Assembly: GCF_018860705.1 (NCBI RefSeq) | Contig: NZ_JAHKQA010000035.1 | Span: 1 to 57,982 of the forward strand | Length of the DNA: 57,982 nucleotides | Reading direction: 5' to 3' | Source of the DNA: Citreicella sp. C3M06 | Lineage (GTDB): Bacteria > Pseudomonadota > Alphaproteobacteria > Rhodobacterales > Rhodobacteraceae | Shown: positions 37,046-46,826 of the stretch, piece after piece | Numbering within the stretch: the first letter of the stretch is position 1 | Layout: each line of letters begins with the position of its first letter | Program-made: the position numbers and the translations under genes | The notes under the pieces: generated by a model | The model's database searches: none | The model's input: the letters and a program-made list of their open reading frames with translations, nothing else | What the model was told of the DNA's origin: nothing

Positions 37046-38508
37046 TGTGCTAGGATCTCCCGGACCTTGGCGACCAGATCGCCGCGCGGGATCTCGTATT
37101 GGCTCGGGCGCTCCTTCCACTCTTCAAGCGTCGCATCCTGCGCCAGCTTTGCGCCAAGGATCAGGTCCTTGACCTGCAGCACGCCGCGTTCCCTTTCATC
37201 GCCGCCTTCGATGATGGCGACAGGAGAATTGCGCTTGTCGGCATATTTGAGCTGGTTGCCGAAGTTCTTCGGGTTGCCAAGATAGACCTCGGCGCGAATG
37301 CCGTTATTGCGCAGCTCGGCGACGATGGCCTGGTAATCGGCCATGCGGGCCTTGTCCATGACGGTCACCACGACGGGGCCTTGCGGGATCGTGCCGATGC
37401 GGCCCTTCTCGCGCAGCGCGGCCAGCAGCCGGTCGACGCCGATGCTGACGCCGGTTGCAGGCACAGCCTGCCCGGTGAAGCGCTTCACAAGGTCGTCGTA
37501 ACGTCCGCCGCCTGCGACAGAGCCGAATTGCCGCTTGCGGCCCTTCTCGTCGAGGATTTCAAAGGTCAGCTCGGCTTCGAACACCGGCCCGGTGTAATAG
37601 CCAAGGCCGCGCACAACGCTGGGATCGATCTCGATCCGGTCATTGCCATAGCCTTGCGCCGCCAGAAGCGCGCCGATCTGTTCCAGTTCGTCAACGCCTT
37701 CGGCGCCGATGGCGCTGCTGCCGATGGCCGCGCGCAGGTTGGCAACGGTTGCGCCTGCATCGGCCCCTTTCGAGGTCAGGAACGCCAGAACCGGATCGGC
37801 CTGCGCATCTGACAGGCCCACGCCGTCGATATAGGCGCCGGAGGCATCGAGCCGCCCCTTGCCAAGCAATGCCCGCACACCCGACTCTCCGACCTTGTCG
37901 AACTTGTCGATGGTGCGCAGCACGGCGTCACGCTGTGCCTCGTCGTCAAGACCCATGGTTTCGAGCACACCGTTCAGAACCTTGCGGTTGTTCACCCGCA
38001 CCAGATAATCGCCGCGCGGAATACCGACCACCTCAAGCGTGTCCGAAAGCATCGCGCAGATCTCGGCGTCGGCCGCCACGGAGGCTGCGCCAACGGTATC
38101 CGCATCGCACTGGTAGAACTGGCGGAACCGTCCCGGTCCCGGCTTTTCATTGCGCCAGACCGGCCCCATGGCAAAACGCCGATAGGGCAAGGGCAGCTCG
38201 TTGCGATGTTGCGCATAGACCCGCGCCAGCGGCGCGGTCAGATCGTAGCGCAGCGCCATCCAGCTGTCGTCCTCGTCCTGCCATGCGAACACGCCCTCGT
38301 TGGGGCGATCCACATCCGGCAGGAATTTGCCAAGCGCCTCGACGGTTTCGACCGCACTCGATTCCAGCGCTTCGAAGCCGTAGCGATGATACACCCCGGC
38401 GATGGCACGCAGCATTTCGGCGCGCTCTGTCACCTCCGGGCCGAAATAATCGCGGAACCCCTTCGGCGTCTGGGCCTTGGGGCGGGGGGCTTTTTTGTCT
38501 TTCGCCAT
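37036..38508 (-). CDS. hisS: Histidyl-tRNA synthetase
   Basis: A 490-aa class II synthetase that charges tRNA-His. Motif 1 is near [14 protein letters not shown], motif 2 is [19 protein letters not shown], histidine-specific loops appear as [13 protein letters not shown] and [15 protein letters not shown], and motif 3 is [15 protein letters not shown]. The C-terminal anticodon domain ([14 protein letters not shown] onward) is complete. A lysine-rich N-terminal extension ([15 protein letters not shown]) is usual in this group. It leads the hisS–hisZ–hisG operon. Confidence 0.96.
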   Translation of the reverse strand: MAKDKKAPRPKAQTPKGFRDYFGPEVTERAEMLRAIAGVYHRYGFEALESSAVETVEALGKFLPDVDRPNEGVFAWQDEDDSWMALRYDLTAPLARVYAQHRNELPLPYRRFAMGPVWRNEKPGPGRFRQFYQCDADTVGAASVAADAEICAMLSDTLEVVGIPRGDYLVRVNNRKVLNGVLETMGLDDEAQRDAVLRTIDKFDKVGESGVRALLGKGRLDASGAYIDGVGLSDAQADPVLAFLTSKGADAGATVANLRAAIGSSAIGAEGVDELEQIGALLAAQGYGNDRIEIDPSVVRGLGYYTGPVFEAELTFEILDEKGRKRQFGSVAGGGRYDDLVKRFTGQAVPATGVSIGVDRLLAALREKGRIGTIPQGPVVVTVMDKARMADYQAIVAELRNNGIRAEVYLGNPKNFGNQLKYADKRNSPVAIIEGGDERERGVLQVKDLILGAKLAQDATLEEWKERPSQYEIPRGDLVAKVREILAQWA

Positions 38509-38620
38509 GATGGGCTCCTTGCGGAATGCGCGCTTCCCTTAGCGGCTTGCGCGTGTGGGGGCAACAGGCGGGCTGTGTGCAATGCCCCGGCGCTGCGCAA
38601 AGTTCGGCCGTCCGGCCTGC

Positions 38621-38651
38621 CTCCGGCGGGGATATTTTGGGGCCAGAAGAA
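38621..38651 (+). repeat. Intergenic repeat copy 3 (box), forward
   Basis: CTCCGGCGGGGATATTT followed by GGCCAGAAGAA. It faces an inverted copy 21 bases further on, so the two form a head-to-head pair that could fold into a long hairpin (GGCCAGAAGAA / TTCTTCTGGCC). Lies in the 273-bp gap upstream of hisS and the SlyX-like gene. Confidence 0.8.
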
Positions 38652-38672
38652 ACCGGGGCGCGGCGCAGGGTC

Positions 38673-38725
38673 TTCTTCTGGCCCTAAATATCCCGGGGGG
38701 CCCGAAGGGCGGGGGCAGCGCCCCC
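38673..38725 (-). repeat. Intergenic repeat copy 4 (box plus GC hairpin), reverse
   Basis: On the plus strand it reads TTCTTCTGGCCCTAAATATCC (the box reversed), then the GGGGGC-AGC-GCCCCC hairpin at 38711–38725. It is the partner of the copy at 38621–38651. Confidence 0.8.
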
Positions 38726-38781
38726 TCTGGCGTAGACAACGCCCGCAGGGAAGCCTATCTCCACCAGAAAGGAGCCCGACC

Positions 38782-38988
38782 ATGCCCAACGACACTTCCG
38801 CCCTTGAGGAACGTCTTGCCCATCTCGAGCGCACCACCGACGATCTGTCATCGGTCGTGGCGCGGCAGGATCGTGATATTGCGCTGCTGACACGTCGCCT
38901 TGCACTTTTGATCGAACGAGAGGCCGATCGACAGGCCGATAGCGCGGGCGGGGTGGTGATGGGCGATGAGCGCCCACCCCATTACTGA
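38782..38988 (+). CDS. SlyX-like small coiled-coil protein
   Basis: A 68-aa protein, almost all one heptad-rich helix (LEERLAHLERTTDDLSSVVARQD..LLTRRLALL) with a short polar tail ending PPHY. The pattern and length match SlyX family members, first seen as a lysis-linked gene in E. coli and of unknown function. AAAGGAG 9 nt before ATG supports this start. It converges on dnaE, with 12 nt between stops. Confidence 0.75.
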   Translation: MPNDTSALEERLAHLERTTDDLSSVVARQDRDIALLTRRLALLIEREADRQADSAGGVVMGDERPPHY

Positions 38989-39000
38989 CCTGTCGCGCGT

Positions 39001-42000
39001 TCAGAAATCTTCGACTGCCAGCACTCCGTCGAGCGATTTGACCGCGCCCTTGATCTCGGGCGTCACTGGGAATTCGCGCTTGAGATCCATTTCGACCTCG
39101 CCGGGCAGGCCTTCGGCGCTCAGGCACAGGCGGATCGGCCCGCGCCCTGCCTTGGGCATCTGCTCGGCGGCGCGGCTCAGGATCGATGCGACATGAGAGA
39201 GAGTTCCCGGGGTCTCGATGAAGATCTTCAACCCCGAGGCCCCGGCATCCGCAACCACCGTTTCCACCGGGCCGAAGCTGCGGGCCAGCAGCTTGAGCTG
39301 GTCGCTTTCCACCGTCGCTTCGACGGTCACGACAACCTTTGATCCGGTTTCCAGCAGCTCGCGGGATTTCTCCAGCGTTTCGGAAAAGATCGTCACCTCA
39401 TAGGCGCCGGTCGGGTCCGACAACTGAGCAAAGGCAAAGCGATTGCCGCGCGCCGACTTGCGTTCCTGACGCCCCGCAACCACGCCGGCCAGCTTGGCGA
39501 TGCAAGCGGTGCCCTGCGCCTTGTTGCGCACCTCTTCCAGTGTCATCACGTCGCGTCGTTTCAGCGCGGGCATGTAATCGTCAAGCGGATGGCCCGACAG
39601 GTAGAAGCCGATGGCCTTGAATTCCTCGTTCAGGCGCTCGGCGGGCAGCCAGTCGGGGGCGGGGGTCAGGCGCGGTTCGGGCAGATCGTCGCCCGCATCG
39701 CCAAACAGCGACACCTGCGCCGAAGCGCGCTGTTCGTGGATTGCCGCCGAATAGGCGACCAGCGCATCGAGCGAATCGAACATGCGGCGCCGGTTGCGGT
39801 CGAGCTGGTCGAACGCCCCGGCGCGGGCCAGCATTTCCAGCGGGCGCTTGCCGATCTTCTTGAGATCGACCCGGCGGGCGAAATCGAAGATGGTGGCAAA
39901 GGGCTTTTGGGGGCTGGACGGGTCTTCGGGAATGGATCGGCGGCCCTGGACCACCAGCTGCATCGCCTCGACCCCGACGTTCTTGAGCGCGCCAAGGCCG
40001 TACACCAGTTCCTGATTTTCCACGTCGAATGTGGCCATCGACCGGTTCACGCAGGGTGGCACATAGCCCAGTTTCAGCCCATGCTTCAGCTCGTCGAAAT
40101 AGATCGCCAGCTTGTCGGTCAGGTGGATATCGCAGTTCATGACGCCTGCCATGAATTCGACAGGGTGGTTCGCCTTGAGCCAAGCGGTCTGGTAGCTGAC
40201 CACCGCATAGGCTGCCGCGTGCGATTTGTTGAAGCCGTAGTTGGCGAATTTTTCCAGAAGGTCGAAGACCTCGGTGGCCTTCTTTTTATCGACCCCGTTT
40301 TCCGCCGCGCCCTTTTCGAACTTGGGGCGCTCGGCGTCCATCGCCTCCTTGATCTTCTTGCCCATGGCGCGGCGCAGCAGGTCGGCGCCGCCAAGGCTGT
40401 AGCCCGCCATTTCCTGCGCGATCTGCATCACCTGTTCCTGATAGACGATGATGCCTTGGGTTTCGGCAAGGATATGGTCGATCGACGGGTGGACCGAGGT
40501 GATTTCGCGCAGGCCGTTCTTGACCTCGCAATAGACCGGGATGTTTTCCATCGGGCCGGGCCGGTACAGCGCCACAAGCGCCACGATGTCTTCGATGCAG
40601 GTGGGTTTCATGCGCTTGAGCGCATCCATCATACCCGTCGATTCCACCTGGAACACCGCGACGGTCTTGGCCGCCGCGTAAAGCTTGTAGGTCTTTTCAT
40701 CATCCAGCGGGATGAGGTTCATCTGGTTTTCGCCGCCCTCGGCTGGCTCGTACAGCTGCGTGCCATCGGCGGCGACATGGATGGGGCGGCCATCCTTGAG
40801 GATCAGGTTCACCGCGTTCTGGATCACCGTCAGCGTCTTCAGGCCGAGGAAGTCGAATTTCACCAGCCCCGCCTGTTCCACCCATTTCATGTTGAACTGG
40901 GTGGCGGGCATGTCGGAGCGGGGGTCTTTGTACAACGGCACAAGCTGGTCGGTGGGCCGGTCGGCGATGACCACACCCGCGGCGTGGGTGCCCGCCGAGC
41001 GCAGCAGCCCTTCGACCTGCTGGCCGTAGGTCAGCAGGCGATCAACCACCTCTTCGTTGCGCGCCTCTTCGGCAAGGCGCGGCTCGTCGCGCAGGGCCTG
41101 TTCGATGCTGACAGGTTTGACGCCTTCGACCGGGATCATCTTGGACAGGCGGTCGACCTGTCCATAGGGCATCTGCAGCACGCGGCCCACGTCGCGCACC
41201 GCCATTTTCGACAGCAGTGCGCCGAAGGTGATGATTTGCGCCACCTTGTCGTGGCCGTATTTCTCCTGAACGTAGCGGATCACCTCTTCGCGGCGATCCA
41301 TGCAGAAGTCGATGTCGAAGTCGGGCATCGACACCCGTTCGGGGTTGAGGAAGCGTTCGAACAGCAGCGAATAGCGCAAAGGGTCGAGGTCGGTGATGGT
41401 CAGCGCATAGGCCACCAACGACCCGGCGCCCGAGCCACGGCCCGGCCCGACCGGGATGTCGTGGTCCTTGGCCCATTGGATGAAATCGGCAACGATCAGG
41501 AAATAGCCGGGAAAGCCCATGCCTTCGATGATGCCCAGCTCGAAATCGAGCCGTTCCTGGTATTCCTCCACGCTGACCGCGTGGGGGATCACCGCAAGGC
41601 GGCGTTGCAGGCCCTCGTTGGCCATGCGGCGCAGTTCGGCGACCTCATCATCGGCGAATTTCGGCAGGATCGGGTCGCGGCGATAGGCCATGAAGGCGCA
41701 GCGCTTGGCGATCTCGACGGTGTTCTCCAGCGCCTCCGGCAGATCGGCGAACAGCGTCGCCATCTCTTGCGGGGTCTTGAGGTAATGCTGCGGCGTCAGG
41801 CGGCGGCGCGGTTCCTGCTGATCGACATAGGCGCCCTCGGCGATGCAGATCATCGCGTCATGCGCCTCGTACATTTCGGGCTTGGGGAAATAGACGTCGT
41901 TGGTGGCGACCAGCGGCAGGCCCATTTCATAGGCCATCTCGATATGGCCGCGTTCGGACAGCTTTTCGGCCTGCGGCAGCCCGTCATCGCCGGGGTGGCG

Positions 42001-42525
42001 TTGCAATTCGACATAAAGCCGATCGCCAAAGAGCCTGTGCAGGCTGGTCAGCAGCACCTGCGCGGCGGCGCGGTGATTGTCGCGCAGCAGCCGCCCCACC
42101 GGGCCATCCGGTCCGCCCGACAGACAGATCAGCCCGTCGTGATGGATTTCAAGATCCTCAAGCGTCACATGCGCCAGCTGGCCGTCGCCCCGCATATACA
42201 GGCACGAGTTCAGCTTCATCAGGTTTTCGTAGCCGGTCTCGTTCTGCGCCAGCAGGACGATGGGCGCGGGCGGTTTGGGCCGCTCGCCCGGTGCGGGGTT
42301 GGTGTAGCGCAGATCGACCTGACAGCCGATGATCGGCTGGATGCCCGCGCCGCTGGCACCGACGGAAAACTCCAGCGCTGCAAAGAGGTTGTTGCTATCC
42401 GTGACCGCAATCGCGGGCATTTCCATCGCTTCGCACAGGCCGGGCAGCTTTTTCAGCCGCACCGCCCCTTCGAGCAAGGAATATTCGGTGTGAACGCGCA
42501 AGTGTATGAATCGGGGATCTGCCAT
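39001..42525 (-). CDS. dnaE: DNA polymerase III alpha subunit
   Basis: The replicative polymerase, 1174 aa, acting at the fork. In order: PHP domain at the N-terminus (FIHLRVHTEYSLLEGAV), the catalytic palm with the PDFDIDFCMDRREEVI aspartates, fingers and thumb (YQEQVMQIAQEMAGYSLGGA), a helix-hairpin-helix region, and an OB fold near residues 1000–1100 (AKLAGVVAGRQERKS). The start is ATG 42525, just before the family's first conserved residues; the longer upstream frame is arginine-rich and not part of it. This is the essential DnaE1 type, not the error-prone ImuC/DnaE2. Confidence 0.97.
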   Translation of the reverse strand: MADPRFIHLRVHTEYSLLEGAVRLKKLPGLCEAMEMPAIAVTDSNNLFAALEFSVGASGAGIQPIIGCQVDLRYTNPAPGERPKPPAPIVLLAQNETGYENLMKLNSCLYMRGDGQLAHVTLEDLEIHHDGLICLSGGPDGPVGRLLRDNHRAAAQVLLTSLHRLFGDRLYVELQRHPGDDGLPQAEKLSERGHIEMAYEMGLPLVATNDVYFPKPEMYEAHDAMICIAEGAYVDQQEPRRRLTPQHYLKTPQEMATLFADLPEALENTVEIAKRCAFMAYRRDPILPKFADDEVAELRRMANEGLQRRLAVIPHAVSVEEYQERLDFELGIIEGMGFPGYFLIVADFIQWAKDHDIPVGPGRGSGAGSLVAYALTITDLDPLRYSLLFERFLNPERVSMPDFDIDFCMDRREEVIRYVQEKYGHDKVAQIITFGALLSKMAVRDVGRVLQMPYGQVDRLSKMIPVEGVKPVSIEQALRDEPRLAEEARNEEVVDRLLTYGQQVEGLLRSAGTHAAGVVIADRPTDQLVPLYKDPRSDMPATQFNMKWVEQAGLVKFDFLGLKTLTVIQNAVNLILKDGRPIHVAADGTQLYEPAEGGENQMNLIPLDDEKTYKLYAAAKTVAVFQVESTGMMDALKRMKPTCIEDIVALVALYRPGPMENIPVYCEVKNGLREITSVHPSIDHILAETQGIIVYQEQVMQIAQEMAGYSLGGADLLRRAMGKKIKEAMDAERPKFEKGAAENGVDKKKATEVFDLLEKFANYGFNKSHAAAYAVVSYQTAWLKANHPVEFMAGVMNCDIHLTDKLAIYFDELKHGLKLGYVPPCVNRSMATFDVENQELVYGLGALKNVGVEAMQLVVQGRRSIPEDPSSPQKPFATIFDFARRVDLKKIGKRPLEMLARAGAFDQLDRNRRRMFDSLDALVAYSAAIHEQRASAQVSLFGDAGDDLPEPRLTPAPDWLPAERLNEEFKAIGFYLSGHPLDDYMPALKRRDVMTLEEVRNKAQGTACIAKLAGVVAGRQERKSARGNRFAFAQLSDPTGAYEVTIFSETLEKSRELLETGSKVVVTVEATVESDQLKLLARSFGPVETVVADAGASGLKIFIETPGTLSHVASILSRAAEQMPKAGRGPIRLCLSAEGLPGEVEMDLKREFPVTPEIKGAVKSLDGVLAVEDF

Positions 42526-42566
42526 GAGAGCAGAGTAGGCGCTGCGCCGGGCGGGGGGAAGGGCGC

Positions 42567-42764
42567 TCAGCTGCCTTCCTCTGCGGCAGGGGCGTCGCGG
42601 CCGTGCAGCGCGTCGCGGATCGCGCGCCATGTGTCGGCTTTTTGTGTGCGGCCGCGGGCGTCTTCCTCGGCGATGACGCGGTTCGCTTCGTTCAGCGCAG
42701 CGTCAGGGCTGCCTTCGGTCCGGGTGAGCCTGCGCGCCATGCGCGAGATCTGTAGTCGGTTCAT
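42567..42764 (-). CDS. Small hypothetical protein upstream of dnaE
   Basis: A 65-aa protein starting MNRLQISRMARRLTRTEG, mostly helical and rich in charged residues, ending AAEEGS. AAGGA lies 7 nt before the ATG. The sequence does not look like a shadow frame, and the same strand and position just before dnaE suggest a shared transcript. I do not recognise a named family or function. Confidence 0.6.
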   Translation of the reverse strand: MNRLQISRMARRLTRTEGSPDAALNEANRVIAEEDARGRTQKADTWRAIRDALHGRDAPAAEEGS

Positions 42765-43026
42765 CGGGGCATCCTTTGCGGCATGTTGCGAAAGACAATG
42801 CGCGGTGGGGGCTGCGGTTCCTGCGCGCCCATGTTCCCGGCGCCCGCCCGCCTGCCGGGTTTGGCGGCGCAGCGCGGGCGGATGCTCGGGAATTGGGCGA
42901 TTTTCTCTTGCCAAGCGGCGCGTGTGGCTTCTAGCCTTGGCTCAGACAGGGATGGTCCGCGCGCCTTCTACGCCGCATCGGGGGCGCGCATCTTTTGGAC
43001 AGTGTAAGGCGGCGGGTCTATGACAT

Positions 43027-44388
43027 ATGGATATCTGCTTTCTTCTGAACGGGGAAAGAGTGGATCTGCGCGGAGTGTCTCCGACGCGGACCACGCTTGA
43101 CTGGCTGCGCGAGCGGCGCGGCCTGACCGGTACCAAGGAAGGCTGTAACGAGGGCGATTGCGGTGCCTGCACCGTGATGGTGACTGACGATGATGGCACC
43201 AAGGCGCTGAACGCCTGCATCCTGCTGTTGCCGCAGTTGCATGGCAAGGCGCTGCGCACCGTCGAGGGCATCGGGGCGCCCGATGGCGCGCTGCATCCGG
43301 TGCAGCAGGCGATGGTCGATAAGCACGGCTCGCAATGCGGCTTCTGTACGCCGGGATTCATCGTGTCGATGGCCAAGGCGCACAAGGTCGGGGACACCGG
43401 GTATGACGATGCGCTGGCGGGGAACCTGTGCCGGTGCACCGGCTACGCGCCGATCGTGCGCGCCGCCGAAGCGGCGGCGTTGTCGCCGGTGCCGGACTGG
43501 ATGGCCGAACCGCCATTGCCCGAGGTGGCCGAACTGCCCTGCGCCCCCGAAAGCGCCGAGGCGCTGGCGGCGCTATATGCCGAGCGACCCGAGGCTGTGC
43601 TGGTCGCCGGGGCGACCGACGTTGGCCTGTGGGTCACCAAGCAGCTGCGCGATCTGTCGGGGGTGATCTTTCTGAACCGCTGCGCCGATCTGCAACGGAT
43701 CGACGTGTCGGACGATGCCATCCGCATCGGCGCTGGGGTCACCATGGACAGGGTGCTCGAGCTGATGCGCGAGGAATACCCGAGCTATGCCGAGATGCTG
43801 CGCCGCTATGGGTCGGCGCAGGTGCGCGCGGCGGCGACCATCGGCGGCAACATCGCCAACGGATCGCCGATCGGCGACAACCCCCCGGTGCTGATCGCGC
43901 TGGGCGCAACGCTGCATCTGCGCCATCAGGGCGGATCGCGCGACATGCCGATCGAGGAATTCTTTCTGGAATATGGCAAGCAGGACCGCGCCCCCGGTGA
44001 GTTCGTCGAGGCGGTGACCATCCCGCGCGGGCAAGACCGGCTGCGGGTCTACAAGCTGTCGAAACGCTTTGATCAGGATATCTCGGCGGTTTGCGGCGCG
44101 TTCAACGTGACGGTCGAGGGCGGGCTCGTGACGGGCGCGCGGATCGCATTTGGCGGCATGGCCGGCATTCCCAAGCGGGCGGCGACGGTCGAGGCGGCGT
44201 TGATCGGCAAACCATGGACCGACGAGGCGGTGATCGCCGCGTGGGATGGCTGGGAGACGGATTTCACCCCGATGAGCGACATGCGCGCCTCGGCGGATTA
44301 CCGGCTGCTGGCGGCGCGCAACATGCTGACGCGCCACCTGCTCGAGGATCTGGGCGCGGATACCGATGTACGGAAGGTGCGGGCATGA
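43027..44388 (+). CDS. xdhA: Xanthine dehydrogenase, small subunit (2Fe-2S and FAD)
   Basis: A 453-aa subunit of the molybdenum hydroxylase that oxidises hypoxanthine and xanthine to urate. The N-terminal plant-type ferredoxin domain has CNEGDCGACTVMV; the second cluster has CGFCTPGF and CRCTGYAPIVRA. The FAD domain follows (VLVAGATDVGLWVTKQ, ATIGGNIANGSPIGD), then the CO-dehydrogenase-like C-terminal part. The stop overlaps the xdhB start by 4 nt. Confidence 0.96.
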   Translation: MDICFLLNGERVDLRGVSPTRTTLDWLRERRGLTGTKEGCNEGDCGACTVMVTDDDGTKALNACILLLPQLHGKALRTVEGIGAPDGALHPVQQAMVDKHGSQCGFCTPGFIVSMAKAHKVGDTGYDDALAGNLCRCTGYAPIVRAAEAAALSPVPDWMAEPPLPEVAELPCAPESAEALAALYAERPEAVLVAGATDVGLWVTKQLRDLSGVIFLNRCADLQRIDVSDDAIRIGAGVTMDRVLELMREEYPSYAEMLRRYGSAQVRAAATIGGNIANGSPIGDNPPVLIALGATLHLRHQGGSRDMPIEEFFLEYGKQDRAPGEFVEAVTIPRGQDRLRVYKLSKRFDQDISAVCGAFNVTVEGGLVTGARIAFGGMAGIPKRAATVEAALIGKPWTDEAVIAAWDGWETDFTPMSDMRASADYRLLAARNMLTRHLLEDLGADTDVRKVRA

Positions 44389-46826
44389 GCGTTTCGAAAC
44401 CCCTGCCGCATGAGGCCGCCCCGCTGCATGTCACCGGGCGGGCACGCTATATCGATGACATCCCGGTGCCCGCGGGCTGTCTGCATCTGGCATTCGGGCT
44501 GTCGCAGATCGCTTCCGGGCGGATCGCAAAGATTGACCTTGAGGCGGTGCGCGCCGCGCCCGGCGTGGTGCGGGTCTGGGAGGCAAAGGATCTGCCGTCG
44601 GAGTGCGATTGCTCGCCCTCGCTGGGGGACGAGCCGATGCTGTCGGGGGCGAGCGTGTGTTACGTCGGGCAGCCGGTGTTTCTGGTGGCCGCGACCTCGC
44701 ATCTGGCGGCCCGCAAGGCGGTGCGCAAGGCGCAGATCACATGGCAGGAGCGGGACGCACTGCTGAGCGTCGACGAGGCGATGGCGGCCGAGTCGCGGTT
44801 CGAAGACGGCCCGCGCATCTGGGAAAAGGGCGACACCGCGGCGGCGCTGGACGACGCGCCGCACCAGCTGCGCGGCACCATCGACATGGGCGGGCAGGAG
44901 CATTTCTATCTGGAAGGGCAGGCCGCGCTGGTTCTGCCGCAGGAAAACGGCGACATGCTGGTGCATTCCTCGACCCAGCACCCGACCGAGATTCAGCACA
45001 AGGTTGCCCATGCGCTGCATCTGCCGATGCACGCGGTGCGGGTCGAGACGCGCCGCATGGGCGGTGGTTTTGGCGGCAAGGAAAGCCAGGGCAACGCGCT
45101 GGCGGTGGCTTGCGCGGTGGTGGCCGCGGCGACGGGGCGTCCGGCCAAGATGCGCTATGACCGCGACGACGACATGATGATCACTGGCAAACGTCATGAT
45201 TTCCGCATCGATTATGCCGTTGGTTATGACGATGACGGGCGGCTGCTGGCGGTCGACTTCGTGCAGCACACCCGCTGCGGCTGGGCGCAGGATCTATCCT
45301 TGCCGGTGGCCGACCGGGCGATGCTGCACGCGGACAATGCCTATCACATCCCGTCGATGCGGATCGAAAGCCACCGGCTGAAGACCAACATGCAAAGCGC
45401 CACCGCTTATCGTGGCTTTGGCGGGCCGCAGGGGATGTTGGGGATCGAGCGGGTGCTCGATCATGTCGCCCATGCGCTAGGGCGCGATCCGCTGGCGGTG
45501 CGGCGGGCAAATTACTATGCGGATGCGCCGGTGGATGGCGCAGACGGGGGGCTGTCTGCCCCCCAAACGCCTGCGGCGTTTCCCCCCGAGGATATTTCGA
45601 GCCAGAAGAAGTTGGCTTCCGCTGAGGGGGATGTTGCCTCGCGCGGGGCGGGCGGGCCGGTGGGGCATGCGCTGGCGGCGCCTGCCGGGGTTCAGACGAC
45701 GCACTATGGCCAGCCGGTCGAAGATTTTGTGCTGGGGGCGCTGACGGAGCGGTTGGCGCAGTCGTGCGATTATGAGGCGCGGCGGGCGGCGGTGGCGGCG
45801 TGGAACGCCAGCAAGCCATTGCTCAAGCGGGGCATTGCGTTGACGCCGGTGAAGTTCGGGATCTCGTTCACGCTGACGCATCTCAACCAGGCGGGGGCGC
45901 TGGTGCATGTCTATCAGGACGGGTCGGTTGCGCTGAACCATGGCGGCACCGAGATGGGGCAGGGCCTGTTCCAGAAGGTGGCGCAGGTGGCGGCGGCGCG
46001 GTTCGGCATTCCGCTCGGGGCGGTTCGGATCACCGCCACCGACACGGCGAAAGTGCCCAACACCTCGGCGACGGCGGCGTCTTCGGGCTCGGACCTGAAC
46101 GGCATGGCGGTGAAGGCGGCTTGTGATACCATCCGGGAGCGCATGGCCGAGCATCTGGCCGCGCTGTTTCAGGCGCGGGCATCCGAGGTGATCTTTGCTG
46201 ATGGGTCGGTGAGGGTTGGCGAGGAGGTCATGAGTTTCGAGGTGGCGGCGAAGCTGTGCTACGAGGGGCGGGTGAGCCTGTCTTCGACCGGTTTCTACAA
46301 GACGCCGAAGGTGGAATGGGATCGCATCAAGGGGCAGGGGCGGCCGTTCTTTTATTTCGCCTATGGCGCGGCTTGCAGCGAGGTGGTGCTGGACACGCTG
46401 ACCGGCGAGTATCGCATCTTGCGGACGGATATTCTGCACGATGCCGGGGCTTCGCTGAACCCGGCCATCGACATCGGCCAGATCGAGGGCGGCTATGTGC
46501 AGGGCGCCGGCTGGCTGACCACCGAAGAGCTTGTCTGGGATGATCGGGGCCGTCTGCGTACCCATGCGCCGTCGACCTACAAGATCCCGGCCTGTTCGGA
46601 CCGGCCCGAGGTGTTCAACGTTGCGCTTTGGGATGGGGCGAACCGGGAGGAGACGATCTATCGTTCGAAGGCGGTTGGAGAGCCGCCGTTCATGTTGGGA
46701 ATATCGGCTTTTCTTGCGCTTTCCGATGCGGTTGCCAGTTGCGGCACGGCCTATCCGGCGCTAGATGCGCCGGCGACGCCCGAGCGGGTGCTGATGGCGC
46801 TGCGGAAGGTGCAGGATGGGGTTTGA
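44385..46826 (+). CDS. xdhB: Xanthine dehydrogenase, molybdopterin-binding subunit, with a repeat-derived insert
   Basis: An 813-aa subunit that carries the molybdenum cofactor and the purine-oxidising site. Typical sites are the GGGFGGKESQGNA loop, AYRGFGGPQGM, the cofactor segment GGTEMGQGLFQK and the late catalytic Glu in KAVGEPPFMLGISAF. Residues of roughly 387–430 (from DGADGGLSAP to VGHALAAPAG) do not belong to the family. They are encoded by a copy of the intergenic repeat and flanking GC-rich sequence, inserted in frame between the NYYAD segment and the HYGQPVEDFVL segment. The remaining order is intact, so the enzyme may still work if the insert is a surface loop. It overlaps xdhC by 11 nt. 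Confidence 0.93.
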   Translation: MSVSKPLPHEAAPLHVTGRARYIDDIPVPAGCLHLAFGLSQIASGRIAKIDLEAVRAAPGVVRVWEAKDLPSECDCSPSLGDEPMLSGASVCYVGQPVFLVAATSHLAARKAVRKAQITWQERDALLSVDEAMAAESRFEDGPRIWEKGDTAAALDDAPHQLRGTIDMGGQEHFYLEGQAALVLPQENGDMLVHSSTQHPTEIQHKVAHALHLPMHAVRVETRRMGGGFGGKESQGNALAVACAVVAAATGRPAKMRYDRDDDMMITGKRHDFRIDYAVGYDDDGRLLAVDFVQHTRCGWAQDLSLPVADRAMLHADNAYHIPSMRIESHRLKTNMQSATAYRGFGGPQGMLGIERVLDHVAHALGRDPLAVRRANYYADAPVDGADGGLSAPQTPAAFPPEDISSQKKLASAEGDVASRGAGGPVGHALAAPAGVQTTHYGQPVEDFVLGALTERLAQSCDYEARRAAVAAWNASKPLLKRGIALTPVKFGISFTLTHLNQAGALVHVYQDGSVALNHGGTEMGQGLFQKVAQVAAARFGIPLGAVRITATDTAKVPNTSATAASSGSDLNGMAVKAACDTIRERMAEHLAALFQARASEVIFADGSVRVGEEVMSFEVAAKLCYEGRVSLSSTGFYKTPKVEWDRIKGQGRPFFYFAYGAACSEVVLDTLTGEYRILRTDILHDAGASLNPAIDIGQIEGGYVQGAGWLTTEELVWDDRGRLRTHAPSTYKIPACSDRPEVFNVALWDGANREETIYRSKAVGEPPFMLGISAFLALSDAVASCGTAYPALDAPATPERVLMALRKVQDGV
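45544..45610 (+). repeat. Intergenic repeat copy 5, inserted inside xdhB
   Basis: A GGGGGGC-TGTCT-GCCCCCC hairpin (45546–45564), an AACGCC-TGC-GGCGTT hairpin (45566–45580) and the box CGAGGATATTTCGAGCCAGAAGAA in parts at 45587–45610. It keeps the reading frame open. It is the only copy that lies fully inside a conserved enzyme gene. Confidence 0.82.

Noticed and set aside
39589-43023. A 1144-aa plus-strand frame opposite dnaE
   Set aside because: Composition is His/Arg/Val-rich as expected of an antisense frame in high-GC DNA, and dnaE is certain on the other strand.
44385-46826. XdhB as a pseudogene because of the insert
   Set aside because: The frame is open throughout and all cofactor and catalytic segments remain, so it is listed as a gene with an unusual insert.
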